Positions 1 through 6,745 are shown, counted from the first letter of the stretch. The stretch is DNA of 17,444 nucleotides from Cyclobacteriaceae bacterium (GCA_021648745.1 JAKISE010000072.1:1-17444); one strand, 5' to 3'. Notes: generated from the letters alone by a model not told the origin. A program made the numbers and translations.

Positions 1-127
1 GCTTTAACCAAACTTCCCTAAACCTCCTTATATTTTCTTGAATTAACCCGTTAGTCCTACAAAAATCTAAGTTGTTTATGAAAGTTTCGATTAAAGCTGA
101 CAGCATTCCTTATCCCGAACTCAGGTT
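1..127 (-). repeat. Miniature inverted-repeat element end that truncates hutG
   Basis: This stretch matches, in reverse complement, two parts of the element at 9041-9473. Positions 98-127 equal the outer terminal repeat (CCTGAGTTCGGGATAAGG on the minus strand). Positions 1-97 equal the internal 97-base segment, which itself begins and ends with inverted GCTTTAA-type ends (1-15 and 82-97). Unlike the copy at 9041, it carries no 164-bp insert at its TTTAA, so it approximates the empty site. The element continues past the window start, so its other end and target duplication cannot be seen. No transposase gene is visible, hence non-autonomous mobile element (MITE) is the best description. Confidence 0.75.
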
Positions 128-854
128 TTAAACCTTCGAGTTCAGTACTAGAAGACTCACAATCGTAATTAATTGCATAATCTACTTTCTCTTTTTTTGC
201 AATGCTAAAAAGCTCTTTGGTGTTCGATTGCCTTTGAATGCCTATGGCAAAATAGTCAACACTCTCACCTTCTTTGCTAAGCTCTGTTATTATTTGGTTG
301 AAAGGTGTTCCGGAATTTCCTTTTTGCTCCACTGGTCGCAAATCAAAATGGGCATCAAAATTTATAATGCCGACCTTGTTTTTAGGATTATCTTTTAAGC
401 TGGTTTTGATTCCCATAAAATGGCCGAAAGCCATATCGTGTCCACCTCCTAAGGCAATCGGCAATATTTTGTTAGATATTAATGTGTTTATAGAATTTGA
501 AAATGCTTGCTGGCTGCTTTCCATATCTTCGTCAATGCAAATTACATCGCCTACATCAGCTACTCGTTTTGTTTCGAAATGGATAGGTAACTTTGCTAGC
601 CTTTCTCGGATAACTCGTGGCCCTTCTTTGGTGCCTACTCGTCCTAAGTTTTTACGAACCCCTTCATCACATACATAACCAATTAGCGCAATATCAATGG
701 CTGGCTCGTTTACGAGGTTAACTAAATCAAGCAGTTCAATTTCTTGGTGCCAGTATTGATTACTAATATCTGGGTTCGACTTTTGGCCTGTCCAATATAA
801 TCTTTGTCCTGGTTGGTAATCGGCATTAATGGGTTGATTTGGTTCGTTTTTCAA
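57..854 (-). pseudogene. hutG: Formimidoylglutamase (HutG), 3' truncated by a repeat element
   Basis: This is an arginase/agmatinase-fold enzyme of histidine degradation, which would hydrolyse N-formimidoyl-L-glutamate to glutamate and formamide. The N-terminal part is well kept: YWTG (20-23), the CDEGVRKNLGRVGTKEGP region (62-79), and the first metal ligands in GGGHD (H139) and NFDAHFD (D167, H169, D171). The second metal motif (SxDxDGF...) expected in the last third is absent. From about residue 243 the protein is translated repeat sequence (1-127), and it ends at 265 residues where the family is usually about 310-340. It is therefore probably inactive. The start is not ATG: the frame opens at a stop at 885-887 and the only usual start codon before the conserved block is TTG at 852-854. 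The missing 3' part may lie beyond the window start. Confidence 0.85.
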
Positions 855-900
855 AATTTTATAAATTTTGGGTGTGAGTAAAAGTTAATCTTTCAAGCGT

Positions 901-1263
901 TTAATTGGGTAGTTTTAACTCAAGTTGTTGCTTTTTAGTTAGTTTAGCCACTACTAAATTATACGAAATATCTAGCCATTCATAAAGCAAGTTGTCTGAA
1001 ATGGAGCCGTCTAACACAACGTTGCTCCAATGTCTTTTGCTGAAATAAGAAGGAACTTGTAGTGCTGAGTGTTTAGCCCTTAATTCCTCAATCGTTTCTG
1101 GAACACATTTAATGCTAAAACTTGCAAAAGTGTTGATGTCAGTAGCTGTAAACATTTTCCCCATTACCTTAAACACCAGCACATCGGGCAATTTAGGAAA
1201 TGGAATTGACTCGTCCGCTCCCTTTTTTGAAAGGCAATACAGCCTATAATCTTCAATGTTCAT
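901..1263 (-). CDS. MmcQ/YjbR family protein
   Basis: A 120-residue protein of the MmcQ/YjbR (DUF419) family, near its usual 115-120 residues. It shows the typical FKVMGKMFT strand (31-39), the IKCxPE turn (51-56) and the SKRHWSNVVLDG segment (75-86), matching the family's Y-x-x-K-x-H-W-x-x-V signature. Members have a CyaY-like fold and are often called DNA-binding, but a physiological role is not settled. ATG at 1261-1263. It sits 46 bases upstream of hutG on the same strand, so the two could share a transcript, though no functional link is apparent. It is divergent from the sulfur operon. Confidence 0.85.
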   Translation of the reverse strand: MNIEDYRLYCLSKKGADESIPFPKLPDVLVFKVMGKMFTATDINTFASFSIKCVPETIEELRAKHSALQVPSYFSKRHWSNVVLDGSISDNLLYEWLDISYNLVVAKLTKKQQLELKLPN

Positions 1264-1379
1264 AAGTCAAAAATAAATTATAATCTTATCAAATAATAGA
1301 AAGGCAATTTACTTAACATATAGCTCTTCACAGGGTGAAGAAATCAATCTTGCTACCAGATTGTGAGCAAATAGAAATC
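1264..1379. other. Divergent intergenic region, promoter-distal part
   Basis: AT-rich spacer between the YjbR-family gene (minus) and the sulfur regulatory region (plus). Two small hairpins are visible: CTTCAC/GTGAAG around 1323-1340 with a 3-base loop, and CAATCT/AGATTG around 1348-1366. They lie upstream of the predicted sulfur promoter, so they are not part of that leader RNA. No ORF or convincing promoter for the minus-strand gene could be fixed here. Confidence 0.3.
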
Positions 1380-1397
1380 ATGTGATTAATATCACAT
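1380..1397. promoter_or_regulatory. Crp/Fnr-type operator palindrome upstream of the sulfur operon
   Basis: ATGTGATTAATATCACAT is an 18-base dyad with perfect 7-base arms and contains TGTGA-N6-TCACA, the classic Crp-family half sites. Its centre is about 61 bases before the start point predicted from the -7 box at 1437-1444, the position from which Crp-type activators commonly work. Which Crp/Fnr-family protein binds, or whether any does, cannot be told from the window. Confidence 0.55.
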
Positions 1398-1413
1398 AAA
1401 AAGGCTAAATGGA

Positions 1414-1444
1414 TTTGGCTTTTAAAATAAATGTAGTACTCTTG
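1414..1444 (+). promoter_or_regulatory. Bacteroidota-type promoter of the sulfur operon
   Basis: A -33 box TTTG (1414-1417) and a -7 box TACTCTTG (1437-1444; consensus TAnnTTTG, one mismatch) are separated by 19 bases, as in Bacteroidota housekeeping promoters. Transcription would start near 1448-1452 and run through the two leader-peptide/terminator modules into the sulfite reductase gene. Confidence 0.6.
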
Positions 1445-1487
1445 CCACACGAAAATGAAAAATAACTGTATTCATAGCGAAAAAATA

Positions 1488-1535
1488 ATGAACATCTGTA
1501 GGATGATGTGCAGGACAACTGTGGATAGGGTTTAA
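1488..1535 (+). CDS. Leader peptide 1, Cys/Met-rich (MNICRMMCRTTVDRV)
   Basis: A 15-codon ORF with two Cys and three Met codons crowded at 1488-1511 (ATG AAC ATC TGT AGG ATG ATG TGC). An in-frame ATG at 1455 would extend it to 26 codons with one more Cys, but that start lies almost at the predicted transcription start, so 1488 is preferred. Twenty-three bases after its stop an intrinsic terminator begins. The segment 1523-1533 (GGATAGGGTTT), just after the Cys/Met codons, can pair with AAAGCCTCTCC at the 5' arm of that terminator (9 of 11 positions). A ribosome stalled on Cys or Met codons would leave it free to act as an antiterminator. The product itself probably has no function. Role inferred from layout only. 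Confidence 0.65.
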   Translation: MNICRMMCRTTVDRV

Positions 1536-1557
1536 AAATATTACTACATAAAATATT

Positions 1558-1590
1558 AAAAAGCCTCTCCATATCGAGAGGCTTTTTTTA
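1558..1590 (+). terminator. Intrinsic terminator 1 (attenuator of module 1)
   Basis: Stem AAGCCTCTC (1561-1569) with GAGAGGCTT (1576-1584), loop CATATC, flanked by a run of A before and a T-run after (1583-1589). It lies within the sulfur-operon leader, not after a full-size gene, so it must be read through for the operon to be expressed. A competing pairing with 1523-1533 is described under leader peptide 1. Confidence 0.85.
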
Positions 1591-1601
1591 TACAAATAGA
1601 T

Positions 1602-1718
1602 ATGAAAATAAAATTAGTAACAGGATTGGTTCAAACTAAGCATATGATGTGTGGTATGATGATGTGTTGTGTAAATACCAACGGGGAAGCTATGATAAAA
1701 TGTTGTTGTAAAACTTAA
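1602..1718 (+). CDS. Leader peptide 2, Cys/Met-rich (38 codons)
   Basis: A 38-codon ORF between the two terminators. Residues 14-23 read HMMCGMMMCC and residues 31-36 read MIKCCC, giving six Cys and seven Met in all, far beyond chance. Segment 1683-1691 (GGGGAAGCT), just after the first Cys/Met cluster, is complementary to AGCCTTCCC (1741-1749), the 5' arm of terminator 2, with one bulged base. A ribosome held at 1644-1670 would leave this segment free to form an antiterminator, while one translating on to the CCC cluster near the stop would mask it. This fits transcription attenuation by Cys (perhaps Met) supply. A short metal-binding protein is an alternative, but the position, the terminator and the repeat of the design in module 1 argue against it. 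Confidence 0.7.
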   Translation: MKIKLVTGLVQTKHMMCGMMMCCVNTNGEAMIKCCCKT

Positions 1719-1737
1719 AAAAGATAACATTAAAGTG

Positions 1738-1769
1738 AAAAGCCTTCCCAAAAACGGAAGGCTTTTTTT
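1738..1769 (+). terminator. Intrinsic terminator 2 (attenuator of module 2)
   Basis: Stem AAAAGCCTTCC (1738-1748) with GGAAGGCTTTT (1756-1766), loop CAAAAAC, followed by a T-run. It ends 43 bases before the sulfite reductase start codon. It is the second in-line terminator of the leader. The 5' arm can instead pair with 1683-1691 inside leader ORF 2. Confidence 0.85.
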
Positions 1770-1812
1770 ATAACCAAAAACGAATGAAAACCTACAAAAT
1801 TTTTAAAATTAA

Positions 1813-3927
1813 ATGGAAAGCTTTAGAACAGAACTTGAAAACCCAGTAGTAGAAAAAGACATTATTGAACTGGATAAAAAAATCAAGCAGTACAGGCAAG
1901 GTGAAATTGATGACGATAGTTTCCGCAGCCTTAGGTTAGCTAGAGGGGTGTATGGCCAACGCCAACCTGGTGTACAAATGATTCGGATTAAAATCCCTTA
2001 TGGCAAACTTACAACCAGGCAGCTTCGTAGAATCTCTGATGTGGCTGATGAGTATTCTACAGGTAGACTACACGTAACTACCCGCCAAGACATACAAATT
2101 CATTACGTAAGTTTAGACAGAACCCCGCAGTTATGGGAGGAGTTGGAGAAAGACAAAATTACCCTTCGCGAGGCATGTGGAAACACGGTGCGAAATATCA
2201 CGGCTTCAGCCTTGGCAGGTGTAGACTCTGATGAACCATTTGACGTAACACCTTATGCACATTCAGCTTTTGAGTACTTTCTCCGAAATCCGGTTGGTCA
2301 AGATTTGGGTCGAAAAATTAAAATAGCATTCTCATCGAGCGAAAAAGACACCGCCTATACATTTATTCATGATCTTGGCTTTATACCTAAAATTAAAAAC
2401 AATGGAGGAAGTGATCAGCGAGGCTTTAAGGTAGTAATAGCAGGTGGATTGGGCTCTACTCCAATTCTAGCTCAAACAGTGTATGATTTTTTGCCGGAAG
2501 AGCAAATAATTCCTTTTACAGAAGCCGTGATTCGGATTTTTGATAGAGAAGGCGAGCGAAATAATAGAAATAAAGCAAGGTTAAAATTTTTGGTTAAAGC
2601 CATCGGGGTAGTAGAATTTTTGGTGTTGGTTAATAAAGAAAGAATTGCGTTAAAAAATAAGGAGTATCCTATAGATATATCAGTTGCTTCAACACCTGAA
2701 ATCAGCGTGCCTACAAATGCTCCTGAAGTAAGCAATCTTGCAATTGGCAAGTTTAACAGGTGGAAAGATTCTAATGTTGTTAGTCAAAAGCAAGAAGGGT
2801 TTTATGCTATAAAAATTAAGCTACAAACCGGTGATTTTACTACTACAATTGCCCGTCAATTAGCAGATATAGTAGATGGTTATGCAGCTGATGATATACG
2901 ATTAACCATTGGGCAAGGTATAGTTTTAAAATTTGTTCGAGAAGAACATTTGGAATATTTGTTTACCCAACTTGGCACGTTAGGATTGGCAGACCCTGGG
3001 GCAGAAAGTACAGCAGATATAACTGCTTGCCCAGGTACAGATACTTGTAATCTTGGTATTTCGAATAGTACAGGAATTACAAAAGAGCTGGAGCAGGTTA
3101 TTAATACCCAATACCCTGATTTTATTTATAATAATGATATAAAGATAAAGATAAGTGGCTGTATGAACTCTTGTGGTCAGCATGCATTAGCCAATATTGG
3201 GTTTCATGGCAGTACACTAAAATCTAACAAACTTGTTGCACCAGCATTGCAAGTGTTGTTGGGTGGTGGTGTGGTAGGCAATGGTACCGGAAGAATTGCA
3301 GATAAAGTTATTAAGATTCCTAGCAAAAGGGGGCCTTTGGCTTTATCAACTGTGTTAGATGATTATAAATTAAATAAATCAAAGGATGAACTTTTTAATA
3401 CATATTACGATCGACAAGGTAAAAATTACTTTTACAAGCTTTTAAAATCAATAGCTAATACGGAACAGCTTACAGCCGATGAGTTTATTGACTGGGGTCA
3501 TACTGCACAATTTGAAACGGCCATTGGTGTAGGTGAGTGTGCAGGGGTAACCATCGATTTGGTCTCGACTCTTTTGTTAGAGGGAGAAGAAAAACTTGGT
3601 AAAGCCAAGGAAGCCTCGGAACTGTTGGCTTATGCCGACTCTATTTACCACAGTTATTCTGCTTTAATAAATGGTGCCAAGGCATTGCTTACTGGTGAAC
3701 AGATTAAAACAAATACCCAAAAAATTATTATTAAGCTTTTTGATGAGCATTTTGTTGCTACTCGTAAAATAAAATTAGACAGTAGTTTTAAGGAACTTAT
3801 CCTTAAAATTAACCAGAACGAACCTACACCTGAATTTGCCAATGACTATTTGAAAAATGCACAAAAGGTGTATAAGACTATTGTTAAACTAAGAAATAAA
3901 CAATTGGAAGATGGGAACAGCAATTAA
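1813..3927 (+). CDS. Siroheme-dependent sulfite reductase with C-terminal extension
   Basis: A 704-residue nitrite/sulfite reductase that reduces sulfite to sulfide with six electrons in the cytoplasm. The two-fold ferredoxin-like half domain is clear near the N-terminus (GVYGQRQPGVQMIRIKIPYG, GRLHVTTRQDIQIH), followed by the substrate-binding arginine-rich segments. The 4Fe-4S/siroheme ligands are C406, C412 (TACPGTDTCN) and C450, C454 (SGCMNSCGQH). Sulfite, not nitrite, is inferred from the neighbours (siroheme genes, APS reductase, metZ). After the catalytic core, roughly residues 540-704 form an extra helical domain; YADSIYHSYSALINGAKALL (about 607-626) looks like a HEPN-type helix, a fusion I believe is common in Bacteroidota homologues. 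No flavoprotein subunit is seen nearby, so ferredoxin is a likely donor. The 3' end overlaps the next gene by 17 bases. Confidence 0.9.
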   Translation: MESFRTELENPVVEKDIIELDKKIKQYRQGEIDDDSFRSLRLARGVYGQRQPGVQMIRIKIPYGKLTTRQLRRISDVADEYSTGRLHVTTRQDIQIHYVSLDRTPQLWEELEKDKITLREACGNTVRNITASALAGVDSDEPFDVTPYAHSAFEYFLRNPVGQDLGRKIKIAFSSSEKDTAYTFIHDLGFIPKIKNNGGSDQRGFKVVIAGGLGSTPILAQTVYDFLPEEQIIPFTEAVIRIFDREGERNNRNKARLKFLVKAIGVVEFLVLVNKERIALKNKEYPIDISVASTPEISVPTNAPEVSNLAIGKFNRWKDSNVVSQKQEGFYAIKIKLQTGDFTTTIARQLADIVDGYAADDIRLTIGQGIVLKFVREEHLEYLFTQLGTLGLADPGAESTADITACPGTDTCNLGISNSTGITKELEQVINTQYPDFIYNNDIKIKISGCMNSCGQHALANIGFHGSTLKSNKLVAPALQVLLGGGVVGNGTGRIADKVIKIPSKRGPLALSTVLDDYKLNKSKDELFNTYYDRQGKNYFYKLLKSIANTEQLTADEFIDWGHTAQFETAIGVGECAGVTIDLVSTLLLEGEEKLGKAKEASELLAYADSIYHSYSALINGAKALLTGEQIKTNTQKIIIKLFDEHFVATRKIKLDSSFKELILKINQNEPTPEFANDYLKNAQKVYKTIVKLRNKQLEDGNSN

Positions 3928-4708
3928 TAAAAACATAAACCCATTATTAACTGTGATTGGTGCAGGTCCGGGTGACCCGGAATTGATTACAGTTAAAGCA
4001 GTAAAGGCACTTGCGGTTGCTAAAGTGGTTTTGTATGATGCACTTGTCCACCCTGATTTATTAAATCATGCGCCTAAGGACAGCATTAAAATATTGGTAG
4101 GTAAGCGAGCCAGTTTTCACAGTTATACACAAGATGAAATAAATAAATTAATTGTAACATATGCCAAAAAGTATGGAAATGTAGTCCGGTTAAAAGGAGG
4201 CGATCCTTTTATTTTTGGTAGAGGAAAAGAAGAAATTGAGTATGCCCATTCTTATGGGGTAAAAAGTAAAATTGTTCCAGGGCTTACAAGTGCTACTTCT
4301 TTGCCTGCGTTGCAGGGTATTTCACTTACTACTCGAGGCATAAACGAAAGTTTTTGGGTGGTAACAGGCACCACTAAATCTGGTGTCTTGTCATCCGATA
4401 TTTCGTTAGCAGCGCAATCTACAGCTACAGTGGTGGTGCTAATGGGTAGAAACAAGTTATCGGAAATTATCAGTATTTATAAATCTTTAGGTAGGGAAAG
4501 TCAGCCCATTGCACTAATCCAAAATGGATCACTACCAAATGAAAAAATAGCGCTAGGAACCATTAAAAATATAGAAGAAGAGGTGCTAACAAAAAAAATT
4601 GGAACACCTGCCATTATTATTATAGGTGATGTTGTAAATCAGCATCACGATTATTTGTATAAAACCATTGAACAAAACTTACGACAAACGAATTATGAAA
4701 AACACTAA
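3911..4708 (+). CDS. cobA: Uroporphyrinogen-III C-methyltransferase (SUMT)
   Basis: 265 residues, full length for a stand-alone SUMT, which methylates uroporphyrinogen III at C2 and C7 using SAM to give precorrin-2, the first step to siroheme. Signature segments are VIGAGPGDPELIT (15-27), VRLKGGDPFIFGRG (92-105) and the VPGLTSA loop (122-128). The start overlaps the sulfite reductase end by 17 bases and the stop overlaps the next gene, so translation is probably coupled. Its place between the siroheme enzyme that uses the product and the dehydrogenase that takes precorrin-2 onward fixes the pathway. The symbol sumT is also in use. Confidence 0.93.
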   Translation: MGTAINKNINPLLTVIGAGPGDPELITVKAVKALAVAKVVLYDALVHPDLLNHAPKDSIKILVGKRASFHSYTQDEINKLIVTYAKKYGNVVRLKGGDPFIFGRGKEEIEYAHSYGVKSKIVPGLTSATSLPALQGISLTTRGINESFWVVTGTTKSGVLSSDISLAAQSTATVVVLMGRNKLSEIISIYKSLGRESQPIALIQNGSLPNEKIALGTIKNIEEEVLTKKIGTPAIIIIGDVVNQHHDYLYKTIEQNLRQTNYEKH

Positions 4709-5297
4709 TTATACAAACCCACTATTTCCAATATTTCTTAAACCAAGTCAATTAAAAATTTTGATTATTGGTGGAGGTAATGTAGCAGAGGAAAAGTTGC
4801 ATTTTCTTTTAAAAAGCAGCCCTCAAGCAACGGTAACCATAATCGCACCTAAGGTTTCCAATAAAGTTATTGATATAGTGGCTAAGCATCAGCATAGTAG
4901 GATTATTCTTCGCGAGTATAGTGAAGAAGTTATTAGTTCCCACAATATTATTATAGCCGCAACTAATAACACCGACCTGAACAAAGTTATTTGGCGAAAT
5001 GCAAAGCAAAAGAGGATACTCATAAATGTAGCTGACACACCAGAACTATGTGACTTTTACTTAGGGGCCATTATAACAAAAGGAGACCTAAAACTAGCCA
5101 TTTCAACCAATGGAAAATCACCAACATTTGCCAAACGTTTTAGAGAAGTGCTAGAAGAAGTACTGCCCGATGAATTGCCAGAAACACTTAATCACCTCCA
5201 TGCGATAAGAAAAAGTCTTAAAGGAAATTTTTCTAAAAAAGTAAAGGAGTTGCATGTTTTAACTTCAGGACTAACAACTGGTTATGAAAGAGTCTAA
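4695..5297 (+). CDS. Precorrin-2 dehydrogenase / sirohydrochlorin ferrochelatase
   Basis: A homologue of the N-terminal half of CysG and of yeast Met8p, which oxidises precorrin-2 with NAD+ and inserts iron to form siroheme. The N-terminal Rossmann motif reads ILIIGGGNVAEEK (22-34, counted from the ATG at 4695). Further family segments are IIAATNN and VADTPELCDFYLGAIITKGD, followed by ISTNGKSPTFAKRFRE. I chose ATG 4695 (200 residues) because NPLFPIFLKP follows directly, as in homologues; an upstream in-frame ATG at 4668 would add nine residues deep inside cobA. It overlaps cobA by 14 bases and the next gene by 14 bases. CobA and this protein together replace the fused CysG of enterobacteria. 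Confidence 0.9.
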   Translation: MKNTNYTNPLFPIFLKPSQLKILIIGGGNVAEEKLHFLLKSSPQATVTIIAPKVSNKVIDIVAKHQHSRIILREYSEEVISSHNIIIAATNNTDLNKVIWRNAKQKRILINVADTPELCDFYLGAIITKGDLKLAISTNGKSPTFAKRFREVLEEVLPDELPETLNHLHAIRKSLKGNFSKKVKELHVLTSGLTTGYERV

Positions 5298-5499
5298 ACG
5301 AAGAAGCCTTGTAAAGGGGTTAACTTATAGGGGATTGGCAACACTGGCTACCTTCTCTATCGCGCTAGGATTTACCGGAAGCCTAAGTGCATCCATTCAA
5401 ATAGGAATGGCTGATTTTATAATTAAAATGACTTTGTTTTTTGTAAACGACAGGGTCTGGAATTCTATTCAATGGGGGTATATAACAGCTAAAAAATAA
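5284..5499 (+). CDS. DUF2061 small membrane protein
   Basis: 71 residues with two hydrophobic stretches (about 17-33 and 40-54) separated by a short polar turn, and a C-terminal WNSIQWGY segment. KGLTYRGLATLATF near the N-terminus and the FFVNDRVWN ending of the second helix are typical of DUF2061. Members are often found within Bacteroidota sulfate-assimilation loci, but the molecular role is unknown. It overlaps the preceding siroheme gene by 14 bases and lies 6 bases before the rhodanese gene, so it belongs to the operon. Confidence 0.8.
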   Translation: MKESKRRSLVKGLTYRGLATLATFSIALGFTGSLSASIQIGMADFIIKMTLFFVNDRVWNSIQWGYITAKK

Positions 5500-5505
5500 A
5501 TTAAA

Positions 5506-5829
5506 ATGGTTAAAGAAATAACAGTACAAGAACTTAATCAATTAGTTAAAAACAAGGAAGATTTTCAACTAATTGATGTCAGAGAGGAGTTTGAGCATGA
5601 TATCTCAAATATAGGTGGTCGCCTTATTCCACTTGGTAAAGTATATTTTCATTTAAGCGAAATAGAAAAAGATAAAAAGGTGGTGATCTATTGCCGTAGT
5701 GGTAGGCGTAGTGCAGATGCTGTAAAACTACTGCAAGATGCTGCAGGTTTAGAAAACCTCTATAACCTTAAAGGTGGAATTTTAGCATGGTCAGCAGAAA
5801 TTGATAATACGGTTTCAACACTTTTATAG
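5506..5829 (+). CDS. Rhodanese-like sulfurtransferase
   Basis: A single-domain rhodanese of 107 residues, the size of GlpE/PspE-type proteins. It has the LIDVREEFEH segment (22-31) and the six-residue active-site loop CRSGRR starting at C63, which would carry a persulfide, then the KGGILAW ending. No signal peptide, so cytoplasmic. Within this operon a role in transferring or detoxifying sulfane sulfur is reasonable, but the donor and acceptor are unknown. Nine bases separate its stop from the APS reductase start. Confidence 0.88.
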   Translation: MVKEITVQELNQLVKNKEDFQLIDVREEFEHDISNIGGRLIPLGKVYFHLSEIEKDKKVVIYCRSGRRSADAVKLLQDAAGLENLYNLKGGILAWSAEIDNTVSTLL

Positions 5830-5838
5830 CAAATTCTA

Positions 5839-6531
5839 ATGAGTACAAAAACACATAGATCGAATGCGGTTCCCTTTCAAGAAATTGAACGGCTAAATAA
5901 AAAATACCATTCTTTATCGCCCGATGAAAGAATAAAGGAGTTGTATGTTGATTTTGGTCAACAAGAGGTGATGTTAACCTCTTCTTTTGCCGCAACATCA
6001 GCTTTTTTGTTAAAGCTTTTTTCGGACATACATAACAGTCAGAAAATATACTTTATAGATACAGGTTTTCATTTTAAAGAAACCCTGATTTATAAAGAGT
6101 ATCTAACGCTTTTATACGAATTAAATGTTGAAAGTGTAAAAGCTGAAAAATGGAAACATGATTTTACCATCGATGATAATACTTGGGAAAACGACCCTAA
6201 TCTATGTTGCTCTGTAAATAAGGTGGAGCCCTTAGAGGAGCTAAAGAGTAATTATAAGGTATGGGTTTCAGGATTAATGTCTTGGCAAAGTGACCATCGA
6301 TCTTCGTTAGATATTTTTGAAGAAAGAAGCGGTATTCTGAAATTTTATCCACTATTGGATGTAACTAGAGATGAACGTGAAAGCTATATCAAAGATCATC
6401 ACTTACCATTTCACCCTTTAATATCCAAAGGGTATTTTTCTATAGGCTGCAAACACTGTACACTACCTGGCAAAGGGCGAGAAGGCAGATGGAATAACAG
6501 TCCCAAAACGGAATGCGGGTTGCATTTATAA
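5839..6531 (+). CDS. cysH: Adenylylsulfate (APS/PAPS) reductase, 4Fe-4S type
   Basis: 230 residues of the PAPS/APS reductase family, which reduces activated sulfate to sulfite with thioredoxin or glutathione as electron donor. It has the nucleotide-binding SSFAATSA region (48-55), FIDTGFHF (72-79), WVSGLMSWQS (142-151) and the C-terminal catalytic ECGLHL (C226). The paired cysteines C123-C124 and the C204-x-x-C207 motif (GCKHC) are the 4Fe-4S ligands that mark enzymes using APS rather than PAPS. That assignment is inference from the motif. It is the last gene of the run, and its product sulfite is the substrate of the first gene. Confidence 0.9.
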   Translation: MSTKTHRSNAVPFQEIERLNKKYHSLSPDERIKELYVDFGQQEVMLTSSFAATSAFLLKLFSDIHNSQKIYFIDTGFHFKETLIYKEYLTLLYELNVESVKAEKWKHDFTIDDNTWENDPNLCCSVNKVEPLEELKSNYKVWVSGLMSWQSDHRSSLDIFEERSGILKFYPLLDVTRDERESYIKDHHLPFHPLISKGYFSIGCKHCTLPGKGREGRWNNSPKTECGLHL

Positions 6532-6570
6532 AAATAGCAACAAAGACAGAGTTATAGCTTTTAAACACCC

Positions 6571-6578
6571 TAAATTTG
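6571..6578 (+). promoter_or_regulatory. Possible -7 promoter box for metZ-metX
   Basis: TAAATTTG is a perfect TAnnTTTG box. No good TTTG lies 19-21 bases upstream, so the promoter is only half supported. If used, it would give a 5' leader of about 200 bases before metZ. Confidence 0.35.
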
Positions 6579-6599
6579 AATTTTGTTGCTTAACTATTC

Positions 6600-6745
6600 G
6601 AGGAATAAATACCTTGGTTAAGTTACTGATTGGGGATAACAACTGGCCACTTTAATATTCGATTCCTCTGGATAACCCTTTGGACTTGAGGCATCATCCT
6701 GATAGTTATTAGGACAAAGCAGTACTAAGAGGCTAGTACTTTTAA
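6600..6745 (+). promoter_or_regulatory. Structured leader upstream of metZ, possible cis-regulatory RNA
   Basis: This 221-base gap between cysH and metZ can fold into several stems: GAGGAAT (6600-6606) with ATTCCTC (6662-6668), GATAAC (6671-6676) with GTTATT (6705-6710), CTTTG (6678-6682) with CAAAG (6715-6719) crossing or competing with the previous stem, and AGTACTA (6721-6727) with TAGTACT (6734-6740) followed by TTTTAATT, a weak terminator-like hairpin. I compared it by eye with SAM-I and SAM-II consensus features and found no match. It could be an unrecognised riboswitch, a degenerate one, or chance pairing. Confidence 0.35.

Noticed and set aside
274..678. 134-codon plus-strand ORF
   Set aside because: Lies entirely antisense to hutG, whose protein matches a known family; no family features of its own.
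1602..1718. Small Cys-rich metal-binding protein
   Set aside because: Position between two terminators in the leader of a sulfur operon, and complementarity to the terminator arm, fit a leader peptide better.
6600..6745. SAM-I or SAM-II riboswitch before metZ
   Set aside because: The conserved core sequences of these classes were not found by eye; left as an unknown structured leader.
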